Shown here: in pieces, positions 9,337 to 18,586 of the stretch
Numbering within the stretch: the first letter of the stretch is position 1
Layout of the letters: each line of letters starts with the position of its first letter
NCBI GenBank assembly: GCA_945882415.1
Contig: CAMCWC010000015.1
Coordinates: 23,302 to 87,301 of the forward strand
From: Chthonomonas calidirosea
GTDB taxonomy: Bacteria; Armatimonadota; Fimbriimonadia; Fimbriimonadales; Fimbriimonadaceae
Direction: 5' to 3'
Length of the DNA: 64,000 bases
The notes under the pieces: model-generated
Databases searched by the model: none
Told to the model about the DNA's origin: nothing
What the model saw: the letters and a program-made list of their open reading frames with translations, nothing else
Made by a program: the position numbers and the translations under genes

Positions 9337-10212
9337 TTACCGGCGCGCGCGGGCGCGAAGTATGATCGCCAAAGAGTTCATAACCAGCAGAATCGCTAGC
9401 AACACCACGATGGCTCCCGCCGCCGCATCCTGAAACCCTTTCTGAGGCCGCGAAGACCAGTCAAAGATCTGGATTGGCAGAACGGTGAAACGATCGTTCA
9501 CACCCTCAGGAATAGAAGAAATGTACGTAACCGCGCCGATGGTGATGAGCGGCGCCGATTCGCCGATCGCTCGCGAGAGCGAAAGAATGATGCCGGTCAT
9601 GATTCCCGGAAGAGCCGACGGCAACACCTGATACCGAATCGTTTGCCAGCGCGTCGCGCCGAGTCCATAGCTCGCCTCTCGAATCGTCCGTGGCACTGCT
9701 TTCAGCGCCTCTTGCGAAACGATGATGACCATCGGCAAGATGAGCAAAGTCATCGTCAGCGATCCCGCGAGAATCGAGCGACCCAGTCCCGCCAAGCGGA
9801 CAAACAGCTCAAGCCCAAGCAATCCGTAAACGATCGAGGGGACACCGGCCAGGTTGGAAATGTTGATCTGGATGAAATCGGTCAGCTTGCTATCGCGAAT
9901 CTTATACTCTTCTAAGTAGACGGCGGCCGCCACGCCAATTGGAATCGCCACGACGGCGGTGATCCCCACCACCCAAAGCGATCCCAGAATGGCCGCCTTA
10001 ACGCCTGCATTCTGTGGAATTCGTGAGGGGAAACTAGTCAGAAACTGGCTACTCACCCGACCAAACCCGGTAGAGAAAACCGACCAAAGCAAGGAGATCA
10101 AGATGACAACCGCCAGCAAGACAGATAGCTGACAAAGGAACTCGAACATCTTGTCCTTCACCCAGCGCCGGTTTGCCCTGGTTCGAAGGCGACGAAGCAA
10201 AAGAAAGTTCAC
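9337..10212 (-). CDS. pstA: Phosphate ABC transporter permease PstA
   Basis: A 291-aa inner-membrane permease with about six hydrophobic helices and the cytoplasmic coupling loop EASYGLGATRWQTIRYQVLP, which docks on the PstB ATPase. Conserved PstA features include GVAAAVYLEEY and AIGESAPLITIGA. The start is GTG and overlaps the pstC TGA by four bases (GTGA), so translation is coupled. It is the last gene of pstS-pstC-pstA; the next gene downstream is the M42 peptidase. The usual pstB and phoU do not follow, so the ATPase must be encoded elsewhere. Confidence 0.93.
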   Translation of the reverse strand: MNFLLLRRLRTRANRRWVKDKMFEFLCQLSVLLAVVILISLLWSVFSTGFGRVSSQFLTSFPSRIPQNAGVKAAILGSLWVVGITAVVAIPIGVAAAVYLEEYKIRDSKLTDFIQINISNLAGVPSIVYGLLGLELFVRLAGLGRSILAGSLTMTLLILPMVIIVSQEALKAVPRTIREASYGLGATRWQTIRYQVLPSALPGIMTGIILSLSRAIGESAPLITIGAVTYISSIPEGVNDRFTVLPIQIFDWSSRPQKGFQDAAAGAIVVLLAILLVMNSLAIILRARARR

Positions 10213-11144
10213 GCGTACACCTTTCGGTATTTACGGACGATCTTGATCGCCACGATATTGAGCCCCATGGTGATGAGGAAGAGCGTGGCTCCGACCGCAA
10301 AAATCGTCAAGAACGGAATAGAGCCGGTAGGCGTGTCGCCTTTGGAAATTTGAACGATGTACGAAGTCATCGTCTGGATGCTCTGGCGATAATCTGCCGT
10401 AACGTTCGGCGTTTGGCCCGCCGCAAGGGTAACTGCCATCGTCTCCCCAACAGCACGGCTCATTGCGAGAATCACCGCCGCCATGATGCCAGAGAGTGCG
10501 CTCGGCAACACGATCTTGCTGGTTACCTCCAGCTTCGTTGAACCAAGCCCATAGCCGCCCTCCCGAAGGCCCTTCGGAACCGCACTGATGGCATCTTCAC
10601 AAAGCGAGGACACCAGCGGCAGAATCATGATTCCGACGACGATGGAGCCGGACAAGGCATTGAACACTTCAAGCTCCTTGATGAATGTGCGCAGCCCCGG
10701 AGTCAAATACACCAGCGCGATGTAGCCATATACGACAGTGGGAATACCCGCGAGGAGCTCTAACACCGGCTTCGCGATCTTTCGGACCGTGGGATGCGCG
10801 TATTCGCTCAAGAAAATAGCGGTCAAGATTCCAATCGGAACCGCTACGACGCACGCTCCGACGGTGATTAGAGCCGTGCCACAGACCAGCGGCACGATGC
10901 CGAACTTCGGATCGTTGAAAGTCGGGCTCCATTCGGTCCCGAGAAAGAACTCGGCGGGCGTAACTTTCGACTTTGTGAAAAAGGCAATTGCCTCGGTCGA
11001 AAGAACCAGCACAATACCGAGCGTCGTCAGAATCGAAATTGCCGCACAAGCGAAGCAGAGAAATCGGATGAATTTCTCGCTTCGCAAGCGCGTCGGGACC
11101 CCGTCAATCGGCCGACTGCTGCCCGGCTTAGATAAAATTGGCAT
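10209..11144 (-). CDS. pstC: Phosphate ABC transporter permease PstC
   Basis: A 311-aa membrane permease and partner of PstA in high-affinity phosphate uptake. The N-terminal tail is cytoplasmic and polar, followed by about six helices. The coupling loop EGGYGLGSTKLEVTSKIVLP and the segment AMSRAVGETMAVTLAAGQ are typical of PstC. It follows pstS after a 43-nt gap that contains a perfect hairpin and overlaps pstA by 4 nt. Confidence 0.93.
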   Translation of the reverse strand: MPILSKPGSSRPIDGVPTRLRSEKFIRFLCFACAAISILTTLGIVLVLSTEAIAFFTKSKVTPAEFFLGTEWSPTFNDPKFGIVPLVCGTALITVGACVVAVPIGILTAIFLSEYAHPTVRKIAKPVLELLAGIPTVVYGYIALVYLTPGLRTFIKELEVFNALSGSIVVGIMILPLVSSLCEDAISAVPKGLREGGYGLGSTKLEVTSKIVLPSALSGIMAAVILAMSRAVGETMAVTLAAGQTPNVTADYRQSIQTMTSYIVQISKGDTPTGSIPFLTIFAVGATLFLITMGLNIVAIKIVRKYRKVYA

Positions 11145-11151
11145 ATCCAGA

Positions 11152-11177
11152 TGTCAGCGGCCAGTTGGCCGCTGACA
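11152..11177 (-). promoter_or_regulatory. Perfect intercistronic hairpin between pstS and pstC
   Basis: The arms 11152-11163 (TGTCAGCGGCCA) and 11166-11177 are exactly complementary, leaving a tiny loop, and fill most of the pstS-pstC gap. No U-tract follows on the minus strand, so it is less like a terminator and more like an mRNA-stabilising or processing hairpin. Such an element would let the abundant binding protein be made in excess over the permeases. The structure is seen; the role is inferred. Confidence 0.7.
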
Positions 11178-11187
11178 GATTATCTGA

Positions 11188-12252
11188 TTACTTGACCGTT
11201 TCTCGCTTCAGCAGGTCGGTAATGGTGATTCCGGTCTCTGCACCTTGGAACGAAGTGCCGACAACTTTCTTGTCAACTCGCTCCTGGGCGATCGTGTAGG
11301 CCTCATCTGGAAGCTGAACGTAGCCGGTGGTCGGAACGATTTCCTTTGCCTTTGCAAGCAGGAAGGCGACGAAGGCTTTAACCTCGGGCTTATCGTCGAG
11401 CGACTTCTTGTTGATGTACAGGAACAGCGGTCGGCTCAGCGGAGCGTACGTGCCGTCGGCGATTGTTTCTGGACTCGGTGCGATTCCACCCTTACCGGCG
11501 TCAACCTTGACGAGTTTGAGCTTGTCCTGGTTCTGTTCGTAATACGCGTATCCGAAGTAGCCGAGAGAGAACTCGTCTCCGCTGACACCCTGCACCAGCA
11601 CGTTGTCATCTTCGCTCGCCTGGTAATCGGTTCGGCTGGACTTTTCCTTTCCGACGATCGCCTTGGTGAAGTAGTCGAAGGTTCCGGAATCCGTTCCAGC
11701 GCCGTAGAGCTTGATCGGTTCGGCCGGGAAGTCGCTTCGAACGTCCTTCCAGGTTTTAACCTTGCTGTTTGGCTCCCAAATCTTCTTCAGTTCTGCAACC
11801 GTCAACGTCTCAGCAAAGCTGTTCTTGGGGTTGACGATGACGGAAAGGCCATCAAAAGCGATCGGCAATTCAACGAACTCGATGTTGTTCTTCTTCGCCG
11901 CTTCGATTTCGGAAGCTTCAATTGGTCGCGATGCGCCAGTGATGTCCAACTCGCCCGCTGCGAACTTCTTGAATCCGCCGCCCGTACCAGAAGACGCGAC
12001 CGCAAACTTGACCGCGCTCTGATCCTTGCCGAACTCTTCGGAGAAGGCTTCCGAGATCGGGAAGACCGTGCTTGAGCCATCAATTGAGATGGATCCACTC
12101 AGCTTCTCGGCGGTTGTGGTGGTGGCATTGGTGCCGCCCTCCGTCTTTTCTGTGGAGGAAGAATCCCCGCTGTTGCATCCGGCAACAAAAATGGCCACCG
12201 TAGCTGCAACCAGGCTGGCAAAAGAGATTTTTCGGAGTCGTTGGTCAACCAT
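11188..12252 (-). CDS. pstS: Phosphate-binding lipoprotein PstS
   Basis: 354 aa. The N terminus has a lipoprotein signal ending in FVAGC, so the mature protein is anchored by a lipidated Cys followed by a Ser/Thr-rich linker. The PBP fold begins at SGSISIDGSSTVFPISEAF, where the Ser/Thr residues bind phosphate. It continues with SGTGGGFKKFAAGELDITGASRP and GTDSGTFDYF, all typical of PstS. It delivers phosphate to PstCA. Two 11-nt-spaced TTAAC repeats lie just upstream, pointing to Pho regulation. The metallophosphoesterase at 12331 is divergent from it. Confidence 0.94.
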   Translation of the reverse strand: MVDQRLRKISFASLVAATVAIFVAGCNSGDSSSTEKTEGGTNATTTTAEKLSGSISIDGSSTVFPISEAFSEEFGKDQSAVKFAVASSGTGGGFKKFAAGELDITGASRPIEASEIEAAKKNNIEFVELPIAFDGLSVIVNPKNSFAETLTVAELKKIWEPNSKVKTWKDVRSDFPAEPIKLYGAGTDSGTFDYFTKAIVGKEKSSRTDYQASEDDNVLVQGVSGDEFSLGYFGYAYYEQNQDKLKLVKVDAGKGGIAPSPETIADGTYAPLSRPLFLYINKKSLDDKPEVKAFVAFLLAKAKEIVPTTGYVQLPDEAYTIAQERVDKKVVGTSFQGAETGITITDLLKRETVK

Positions 12253-12277
12253 GCTCTGCGGTAGGTTACAGCCCGAG

Positions 12278-12295
12278 CGTTAACGGACTGTTAAG
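12278..12295 (-). promoter_or_regulatory. Candidate Pho box upstream of pstS
   Basis: On the minus strand CTTAACA and GTTAACG form two direct repeats with an 11-nt period (cores at 12289-12294 and 12278-12283), 26 nt before the pstS ATG. PhoB/PhoP-type regulators bind 11-nt-spaced direct repeats, and the cyanobacterial form is close to CTTAACC. A weaker third unit (TGTAAC, 12265-12270) is 2 nt out of phase. Confidence 0.55.
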
Positions 12296-12330
12296 AATTC
12301 TCATACCGGTAGGGCTGGTTTACTACCGGA

Positions 12331-13149
12331 GTGCGATTTCGGGATCTCATCTTTAGCCTTGGAGCGGTGGGTGCGGGAATGTTCGTTTACGGGGCGATCT
12401 GTGAACGGAAGAACCTGCAGGTCCGCCACTTTCAGCTCCCGTTACCGGGCTGGCCGAGCACTCGGGCTGGTTATCGCATTGCGCTTCTGGCCGACTTTCA
12501 TGTTCAAAATCTCGATACCGCGGAGCTTGCCTCGCAGGCGATTCACCTCGCCATTGCCGAGCAGCCGGACATGATCGTGCTGGCTGGAGATTTCGTCGAT
12601 GACTGGTTTCCAAGTCTCCCGCCGCTCCTCGGCGATGTGCTCGCGCCGCTTCACCAGATGAAGGGACGAGTGGTTGCCATTCCCGGAAACCACGATTACT
12701 TCAGCGCCCCACCGGATGCCCTAGCAACCATTTGTGATGAACTTGGAATTCTGTTGCTACGAAATTCATGTGAAGTCTTGGACGGAATCTGCTGGGTTGG
12801 AGTCGACAGTTACCAAGCTAGAGCCTCCAAGCCGGATCAAGCTATGAAGGCCGCTCAGGCTTTGGGCCCGGATCTGCCTAAAGTTGTGCTCTGGCACGAA
12901 CCCGACGCGGTTGATTTCTTACCGACGGGTGCCAACCTGATGCTGAGCGGCCATTCTCACGGTGGGCAGTTCGTGCTGCCGGGCGGTTGGGCACCGAAGC
13001 ACAGCACCATGGGCCGCAAGTATGTGCGCGGGTTCTATCCGCATGCGAAGACGCCGATCTTTGTCACCAGCGGGGTTGGCACAACCTTCCTGCCTTCCCG
13101 GTTCAATTGCCCGCCCGAGGTCGCGATCTTAACCCTAAACCCCGCTTAG
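12331..13149 (+). CDS. Calcineurin-like metallophosphoesterase (YkuE/YaeI type)
   Basis: 272 aa with an N-terminal signal-anchor helix (about 5-22) and the full two-metal phosphoesterase motif set: ADFHVQN (Asp55, His57), LAGDFVDDW (Asp87), PGNHDYF (Asn120, His121), WHEPD, and SGHSHGG. The family hydrolyses phosphoesters, with UDP-2,3-diacylglucosamine or other phospholipids as possible substrates for membrane-anchored members. Given LpxC/LpxD nearby, a lipid A-type substrate is possible but unproven. The GTG start has no clear ribosome binding site. It is divergent from pstS and overlaps the stop of the convergent histidine kinase by 4 nt. Confidence 0.85.
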   Translation: MRFRDLIFSLGAVGAGMFVYGAICERKNLQVRHFQLPLPGWPSTRAGYRIALLADFHVQNLDTAELASQAIHLAIAEQPDMIVLAGDFVDDWFPSLPPLLGDVLAPLHQMKGRVVAIPGNHDYFSAPPDALATICDELGILLLRNSCEVLDGICWVGVDSYQARASKPDQAMKAAQALGPDLPKVVLWHEPDAVDFLPTGANLMLSGHSHGGQFVLPGGWAPKHSTMGRKYVRGFYPHAKTPIFVTSGVGTTFLPSRFNCPPEVAILTLNPA

Positions 13150-15335
13150 TGCAGGTTGCGCAGGATCACTTCGCGCAGATCACGCTGCCGCATCGGCTTG
13201 GCGAGATGGTCGTCCATCCCTGCTTCAAGCGCTTGGATCTTGGCCGACTCCATCGCGTGCGCAGAAAGAGCAATGATCGCACTTCGATGGCCGGTCCCGA
13301 CTTCCATCTCGCGCAATCGGCGGGCGGTTTCAAATCCGTCCATGCCAGGCATTTGAATGTCTAGAAGCACCACGCGGAATTCGCCCGGCAAAAATTGCTC
13401 AAGTGCCGTCTCACCGCTGTCGCACACGATCACTTCGCAGCCCATTTGGACAAGAGCTTCTCGAGCGACCATTTGATTGATCGCGTTGTCTTCCACCAGC
13501 AGAATTCGTAACCCAAGTGCCGCCTTCATGCCGGCTAACTCCTCGGAACGCGATCGCACCGTGCCATCGGTTGAAGGCAGCGGCAGGTGGATTTGGAAAG
13601 TGGTTCCAACGTCGACAGCGCTGTCAAGCTCAATTTCCCCATTCATCAGATTGACAAGGCTCTTCACGATCGTTAGCCCAAGTCCAGACCCACCGAATTG
13701 CCGAGCCGTCGAGCCGTCGGCCTGGGTGAAGCTTTCAAAAATCGCTGTCTTACGGTCCGGCGCGATGCCGATCCCGGTGTCGCGGACAATAAGGGTCACG
13801 TGCCCAGGTCGAAGGCCATCTACGAGTTTTACGTACACTCCGCCGGCTGCCGTGAATTTGATCGCATTAGCCGTGACATTGGCCACGATCTGTCGAACGC
13901 GGATTGAGTCGCCTAAATACACCCCTCGAACGCTAGGGTCAATCTCGACTTCAAGGGCAATTTGGCTCCGAGTTGCTTGGGCATGATAGATTCCGCAAGC
14001 CGAACGAACACACGCCGCTAGATCGAATGCTTCAACCGAAAGCTCCATCTTTCCGGCCTCAATCTTAGACACGTCCAGCACATCGTCCAGGATTCGTAGC
14101 AGGCCCTCGCCGCAGGACAGGATGGTATCCAAGTACCGAATCTGCAAAGCGGTCAGGTCCGTTTGCCCGAGTAGCTCGCCGGTTCCAAGCACCCCGTTCA
14201 ACGGCGTTCGAATTTCATGGCTCATGTTCGCGAGGAACTCTGACTTAAGCTGCGAGGCCCGAACCGCGGTCTCGCGCGCTTGCTCGACTTCGTCTTGCTG
14301 CTGCCGACTTTGGATGCAAAGTCGAACGTAGTTCGCCGTTTCGCGCAAATAGTGCAGCTCGGCGTCGGTCGGAGTTCGCGACTCATGGAAGTAGACGGCA
14401 AACGTAGCGATGACATCGCCGGATTGCCCCAAAACCGGCATCGACCAGCAAGCACCAACGTTCAGTTGGTCCACCAGGTGCTGATACTTAGTCCAGTTCG
14501 GATCTGACCGGAGATCGGACGAAATCACCAACTCTCGGGAAACCGCCGCCGCACCACAGGATCCTGCATCTGGAGCGATGGCCATCCCGTCCACAATTTC
14601 CAGGTATTCCGGCGGCAACTTGCCTGCCGCACCGACCGACAAATGCCCATCTCGCAGCAGCATGACGGAACACATTGAGCCAGTAATCAAAAACTCGAGC
14701 AACTCGTTGATCGCTTGAAGCACTACGGGCAGGTCTGCACCTTCCGCCAGGAGCCGTAGCGCACGCGACTGTAGTTCGCTCTGGTGTTCGCGGATGCCTC
14801 TTTCAAGGAGCTCTTGCTCTAACTTTTTAGAAAGCAAACGGCTCTCAAGTTGATGCATCACCAAGCGCCCGAGCTTCTCCATCGCGGCAAGGACCTGAGG
14901 AGAGTGATAGCGAGGCCGTCGATCGATCGCGCACAACGCGCCGAGCACTTCCCCTGTTTCGGTGATCAGGGGAACACCGATGTACGATCGGAGTTCGCCG
15001 TCAATGACAAGTTGGTTGTCGGCGAATCTGCCGTCGGCTACGGCATCTGGAACCACAAAGGGCCGCTTCGTTGGGATGGTGTGTTGGCAAAACGACACGC
15101 TGCGTGAAGTGGTCGCGTTCTCCATGCCAATACGGGATTTGAAGAACTGCTTGTCCCGGTGAACCAAGCTGACCATGGCCATCGGCGAATCGCAAAGTTC
15201 GGAAACCAGTTGCACAACATCTTCAAGCTGGTCGTCCAGATCGACGGTGACGATGTCAAATGCGTCGAGAACCGCAATTCGGCGCTCTTCCTCTTCTGCC
15301 GACAAGAAAGGAAACGGAACTAACTCACTGACCAA
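13146..15335 (-). CDS. Soluble hybrid sensor histidine kinase (GAF-GAF-HisKA-HATPase-REC)
   Basis: About 729 aa with no membrane segment. Order: GAF domain with the redox/bilin-type SVSFCQHTI signature (about 35-150), a coiled linker, second GAF (about 195-345), HisKA with phospho-acceptor His in [13 protein letters not shown] (about residue 373), HATPase with [18 protein letters not shown], and a receiver domain with [10 protein letters not shown] and phospho-acceptor Asp in [12 protein letters not shown] prefer TTG 15335, which has GGAG 6 nt upstream, over GTG 15356, which has no binding site. No response regulator or output gene is adjacent, so it is an orphan kinase. The first GAF resembles those of hybrid kinases with a conserved Cys-Gln-His-Thr, but the ligand is unknown. 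Confidence 0.88.
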   Translation of the reverse strand: MVSELVPFPFLSAEEEERRIAVLDAFDIVTVDLDDQLEDVVQLVSELCDSPMAMVSLVHRDKQFFKSRIGMENATTSRSVSFCQHTIPTKRPFVVPDAVADGRFADNQLVIDGELRSYIGVPLITETGEVLGALCAIDRRPRYHSPQVLAAMEKLGRLVMHQLESRLLSKKLEQELLERGIREHQSELQSRALRLLAEGADLPVVLQAINELLEFLITGSMCSVMLLRDGHLSVGAAGKLPPEYLEIVDGMAIAPDAGSCGAAAVSRELVISSDLRSDPNWTKYQHLVDQLNVGACWSMPVLGQSGDVIATFAVYFHESRTPTDAELHYLRETANYVRLCIQSRQQQDEVEQARETAVRASQLKSEFLANMSHEIRTPLNGVLGTGELLGQTDLTALQIRYLDTILSCGEGLLRILDDVLDVSKIEAGKMELSVEAFDLAACVRSACGIYHAQATRSQIALEVEIDPSVRGVYLGDSIRVRQIVANVTANAIKFTAAGGVYVKLVDGLRPGHVTLIVRDTGIGIAPDRKTAIFESFTQADGSTARQFGGSGLGLTIVKSLVNLMNGEIELDSAVDVGTTFQIHLPLPSTDGTVRSRSEELAGMKAALGLRILLVEDNAINQMVAREALVQMGCEVIVCDSGETALEQFLPGEFRVVLLDIQMPGMDGFETARRLREMEVGTGHRSAIIALSAHAMESAKIQALEAGMDDHLAKPMRQRDLREVILRNLH

Positions 15336-15459
15336 AACAGACTCCTGGCCCGCCACAAAAGACGGGTTACCTTTAGAGTGTATGACATTCCTAATGAAGG
15401 CGTGCTGCCATCTGTCCTCGTGCGAGACATTTGTTGCGGGTATCTTGCCGATTGGGTAC

Positions 15460-15535
15460 GCCCCTGTAGCTCAGCGGATAGAGCGGCCGCCTTCTAAGCG
15501 GTAGGTCGGAGGTTCGATTCCTCTCGGGGGCGCCA
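15460..15535 (+). tRNA. tRNA-Arg (anticodon TCT)
   Basis: A 76-nt cloverleaf. Acceptor stem GCCCCTG pairs with CGGGGGC, the D arm contains AGCTCAGCGGATAGAGC, and the anticodon arm GCCGC-CTTCTAA-GCGGT gives anticodon TCT. The T arm carries GGTTCGATTCC, and CCA is encoded at 15533-15535. It reads AGA and, by wobble, AGG. Confidence 0.97.
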
Positions 15536-15592
15536 TTCTCTGCGTGTTCCAAACCGTTCGCTAAGCGCCGGGCTCTGCTCCAAAAATTTATT

Positions 15593-15630
15593 ATTTACAT
15601 TTCCCGCGTAGGGAGGGCGATGTAAATTTT
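15593..15630. terminator. Hairpin downstream of crcB and the tRNA, terminator-like
   Basis: ATTTACAT (15593-15600) and ATGTAAAT (15620-15627) form an 8-bp stem around an inner CCC/GGG pair. The stem is flanked by A-rich and T-rich runs on its two sides, so it could end transcription from either direction (tRNA-Arg from the left, crcB from the right). An outer AAACCG/CGGTTT pair (15551-15556 and 15632-15637) may extend it. Confidence 0.5.
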
Positions 15631-15704
15631 TCGGTTTGAAACGGTCGCGCCCAACCTAAAGACGCTTTAGCGGGGAAACGTCAACCTGTAAATTTGCGAT
15701 CGGT

Positions 15705-16076
15705 TTAGCTTGCTTTGCTGGCCGTAGTCATCGCAAAACCGGACCAGGCCGCTCCGAGCCCAAGGCATAGGCTGGCAACGACGTAGCCGAGTGCAGGGCC
15801 AAGTTGGCCATTGCGTGCGAGTTGGATGGTTTCGATGGAGAAGGCGGAGAAGGTCGTGAAGCCTCCGAGGAATCCCACGACCGCAACGAGCCTCCATGGA
15901 TCGCCCGGCGCGAAGAGTGCGGCAGCAACTCCGGCTAGGAGGGAACCGAGAACGTTGATCCCCAAGGTTGCCCACGGAAAGCCGTCCGCGCTCGCAAGCA
16001 TCGCGGAGATCTGAAACCGGCAAACTCCGCCGAGACCGGCGCCTAGGAAAACGCTGAGATACTCAATCAGCTTCAT
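15705..16076 (-). CDS. crcB: Fluoride channel CrcB/FluC
   Basis: A 123-aa, four-helix membrane protein that exports fluoride as a dual-topology dimer. The key family segments are GGVCRF near the N terminus, NVLGSLLAG (Asn lining the pore), and GGFTTFSAFSIE, which holds the phenylalanine box. The ATG overlaps the stop of rmuC (ATGA), an unusual partner. No fluoride riboswitch is visible: the gene has no leader of its own, and the region ahead of rmuC is too short. Confidence 0.93.
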   Translation of the reverse strand: MKLIEYLSVFLGAGLGGVCRFQISAMLASADGFPWATLGINVLGSLLAGVAAALFAPGDPWRLVAVVGFLGGFTTFSAFSIETIQLARNGQLGPALGYVVASLCLGLGAAWSGFAMTTASKAS

Positions 16077-17602
16077 GCCTCGCCTTCATCAAACGGAAGG
16101 GACAACAGCTCCGGCGATTTGAATTGCGCCACTGGAGGCTCAATCTCGAGAACCTCCTTCGGAGGCTCACCTTGTTTTGCGCCAAGGGCATCCAGCTTTC
16201 TCGCCCGGCTCAAAACGTATCTTTCAAGCGGACCGATTGAATTGTTGTAGGCAGTTACAGCAGTTCTTAAGCCCGCCCCTACCTTGGTGACGTGCTCGGC
16301 GTAGGACCGAATTCCCACGTACATCTGCTTTCCAACTTCACTGATTTCGTGAGCAGATTTGTTCAGCTTTTCTTGATCAAGCACATACGAAACCGATCGC
16401 AACAACGAGATCAAAGTCATTGGGTTCGCCATGAAGACCTTCTCTGAAACCGCGTTTTGGTAAAGCGCCGGATCGTGCTCGACCGCAGTCAGATACATCG
16501 CCTCATGCGGCAAGAACATGACCACAAAATCGGCCCCGTCGTATTGCCGCCAATACTCTTTCTGAGATAGTTGCCTTGCGTGTCCTCGAACAGACGTTAG
16601 GAAGCGGGTCATAGCAAGCGCGCGAAGTTCCTCTGTCTCCGCGTTCGTAAGCTCCTGAAACGGATCAAACGGGGTTTTGCTGTCGATAACGATTGACCGA
16701 TTGTTCGGCAAGTGCACAACGGCGTCTGCACGTAGTTTGCCGTCTTCCCGGTCGGTCGAGTCTTGCAGGGTGTAGTTCACGCCTTCTTGCAAGCCTGAGT
16801 TTGAGAGAACCGTCTTGAGCATCGTCTCGCCCCAGCTACCGCGGGTTTGCGGCTTTTTGAGCGCATTGCTCAGCGAGGTCGTGACGCCGAACAGGGATTG
16901 CAACTGCTGCGTCAACTGGCCAGTTTGGTTTGCGAGCTTCTCATCGGAGCTCTGAACTTTGGCGTCGAGCTTGGCGAGGTTCTCGGCAATCGGCTTGACC
17001 ATCTGCTCGATGGACTTCTTGCGTTCTTCGAAATCTGCGTCAGCAACAGATCGGCTTGATTTCTGGCTCCGCTCCGCCGCTTCCACCAGCTTCTTTTGTG
17101 CCTCATCGAGGGCTTCCGTGGAGAGGGTTTTGAAGGCGTCCTTGAGCTGCAACTGCGCGGTGGCCAGGAGCTCCTTTTGCTCTTCCACGTGGGATTGCAT
17201 CGCGGCAAGCTGAGCCTTGTTCGCCTCGTTCAGTTGCTCAATCTGCTTCTGCATAGATGCCCGTTCGGACTGAAGCAGCTCGGCAACTTGCTGGTCTTTT
17301 GCGTTGAGCGTCTGTTCGGTTTGCGTCCTCAGGTTGCGAAGATCGGTTTCGGCTTCGGTCTTAGCCTTATCGAGGGTCTTGAGGTTCCCTTCAAGAACTC
17401 GAAACTCTGCTTCGCGATCTGCCAGTTCTTTTTCTAACTTTGGTAGTTGCTCTAGCCTGGTTTCGCTGGTGGTGAGACGCTCTCGAATTTCCTGCAATTC
17501 GGCCTGGCTCTTCTTGGTTGCCTGCAAAGTGGCCCCCACCGCGCCGAGGACTACGCCAATAGCCAAGGCGACAATGCTGATGATAATTGAGGTGCTATCC
17601 AT
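16073..17602 (-). CDS. rmuC: RmuC-family protein (DNA recombination-associated)
   Basis: 509 aa: an N-terminal transmembrane anchor (about 5-27), a long coiled coil (about 30-230) and the RmuC nuclease-like domain (about 245-450). The domain shows GSWGETML, the conserved DAVVHLPNNRSIVIDSKTPF block (an Asp-Ser-Lys core like restriction endonuclease folds) and FVVMFLPHEAMY. In E. coli RmuC limits inversions at short repeats; its biochemical role is not settled. It lies 18 nt from the DhnA aldolase gene and is coupled to crcB by a 4-nt overlap. Confidence 0.92.
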   Translation of the reverse strand: MDSTSIIISIVALAIGVVLGAVGATLQATKKSQAELQEIRERLTTSETRLEQLPKLEKELADREAEFRVLEGNLKTLDKAKTEAETDLRNLRTQTEQTLNAKDQQVAELLQSERASMQKQIEQLNEANKAQLAAMQSHVEEQKELLATAQLQLKDAFKTLSTEALDEAQKKLVEAAERSQKSSRSVADADFEERKKSIEQMVKPIAENLAKLDAKVQSSDEKLANQTGQLTQQLQSLFGVTTSLSNALKKPQTRGSWGETMLKTVLSNSGLQEGVNYTLQDSTDREDGKLRADAVVHLPNNRSIVIDSKTPFDPFQELTNAETEELRALAMTRFLTSVRGHARQLSQKEYWRQYDGADFVVMFLPHEAMYLTAVEHDPALYQNAVSEKVFMANPMTLISLLRSVSYVLDQEKLNKSAHEISEVGKQMYVGIRSYAEHVTKVGAGLRTAVTAYNNSIGPLERYVLSRARKLDALGAKQGEPPKEVLEIEPPVAQFKSPELLSLPFDEGEA

Positions 17603-17620
17603 CGAAATCTGTAGACGAAA

Positions 17621-18451
17621 CTATACTAAAAGTTCGAGGGCTTCTGCTCCGGATTTGCCATCGTGCACGATCGACATCAAGGCCTGAGTCATGAGCGTTG
17701 GCGTCGGGTGCTGAATCACGTTTCGGCCGTAAACGATTCCGCTTGCACCTTGAACCATTAGAGCGGCGGTTCGATCGAGGATATCTTCGTCGGTCGCACG
17801 GCCACCACCTCGGACCAAGACGGGGAACCCGCCAGCGATCTCCACCACCCGGTGAAACTCCGAGATTTCGGAGCATGGATCGCACTTGATAATGTCCGCC
17901 CCAAGTTCAACTGCCATGCGCACAAGCGGAAGGATCTTCTTGATCTCGCCATCCACCTGGTACCCGCCGGAAACCTCATTCGACTGCATCACCAACGGCT
18001 CAACCATTAAGGGCATTCCGAACCGATCGCATTCCGACTTCAACGCACAAACGTTTTTAACGCACTGATTCAAGAGTTCAGATTGTCCGGGCAGTGACAG
18101 GAGATTCACCACGATACAAGCCGCATCTAGCCGCAGAGCTTGCTCAACGGCGTTTTGAATCAGCTCCGAATGCAGGGTTGCCGGCAGCATTGACCCGTAC
18201 ACATTTGCCGTGTCGGTACGCAAGACCAGTGCTGGCTTTCTGGGCCCCGGGATGGACTGCAGAATGCGCGCCGAACCGGGCGGAAGCTGGATTGCATCGG
18301 GCGAAGCCGCCACAACTGCGGCGATCGCCCGCGCAGGGTCTTCGATGCCACTTAAAAAAGTCGATTCATTGAAGAACCCGTGGTCGATTGCAACGTCAAA
18401 ACACTTACCATCGGGTGCAAAGAGACGGTTCAAACGGTACGACAAGCTCAC
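17621..18451 (-). CDS. DhnA/FbaB-type class I aldolase (DeoC/LacD superfamily)
   Basis: 276 aa with a TIM-barrel class I aldolase pattern: DVAIDHGFF near the N terminus, ADIIKCDP with the likely Schiff-base lysine, FPVLVRGGG and GASGIVYGRNVIQH (phosphate-binding end of the barrel). Relatives include archaeal-type fructose-bisphosphate aldolase, LsrF and 2-amino-3,7-dideoxyheptulosonate synthase; the sequence does not separate these. The start is GTG, with a TAGAAT hexamer six bases upstream and no ribosome binding site, which suggests a leaderless message. It may share transcription with rmuC only if rmuC is read independently, because rmuC is upstream of crcB and downstream of this gene. Confidence 0.85.
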   Translation of the reverse strand: MSLSYRLNRLFAPDGKCFDVAIDHGFFNESTFLSGIEDPARAIAAVVAASPDAIQLPPGSARILQSIPGPRKPALVLRTDTANVYGSMLPATLHSELIQNAVEQALRLDAACIVVNLLSLPGQSELLNQCVKNVCALKSECDRFGMPLMVEPLVMQSNEVSGGYQVDGEIKKILPLVRMAVELGADIIKCDPCSEISEFHRVVEIAGGFPVLVRGGGRATDEDILDRTAALMVQGASGIVYGRNVIQHPTPTLMTQALMSIVHDGKSGAEALELLV

Positions 18452-18457
18452 CGCACG

Positions 18458-18463
18458 ATTCTA
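18458..18463 (-). promoter_or_regulatory. -10 hexamer of the DhnA aldolase gene
   Basis: Minus-strand TAGAAT is separated from the GTG start by 6 nt (CGTGCG). This is the same geometry as at abiEi, and fits a transcript starting at the GTG. No convincing -35 element is present. Confidence 0.45.
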
Positions 18464-18586
18464 TCTTCTTCTTAGAACTTCGAATTAATTGCGGTTTTTG
18501 TAGTAAAATTCAGCAAGTTTGATGTTTGTTACCGCCACCGCCCCCCGTTGGGAAACGTAATCTGCATTATTCCGTTGGAACTACAA

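Noticed and set aside
11245..12075. 276-aa open frame on the plus strand
   Set aside because: It is antisense to pstS, whose lipobox and phosphate-binding motifs are unambiguous; GC-rich codons give long antisense frames here.
15536..15704. Fluoride riboswitch for crcB (a GGCGATG match at 15616-15622)
   Set aside because: It is on the plus strand and 3' of crcB, which is on the minus strand; no plus-strand target gene follows.
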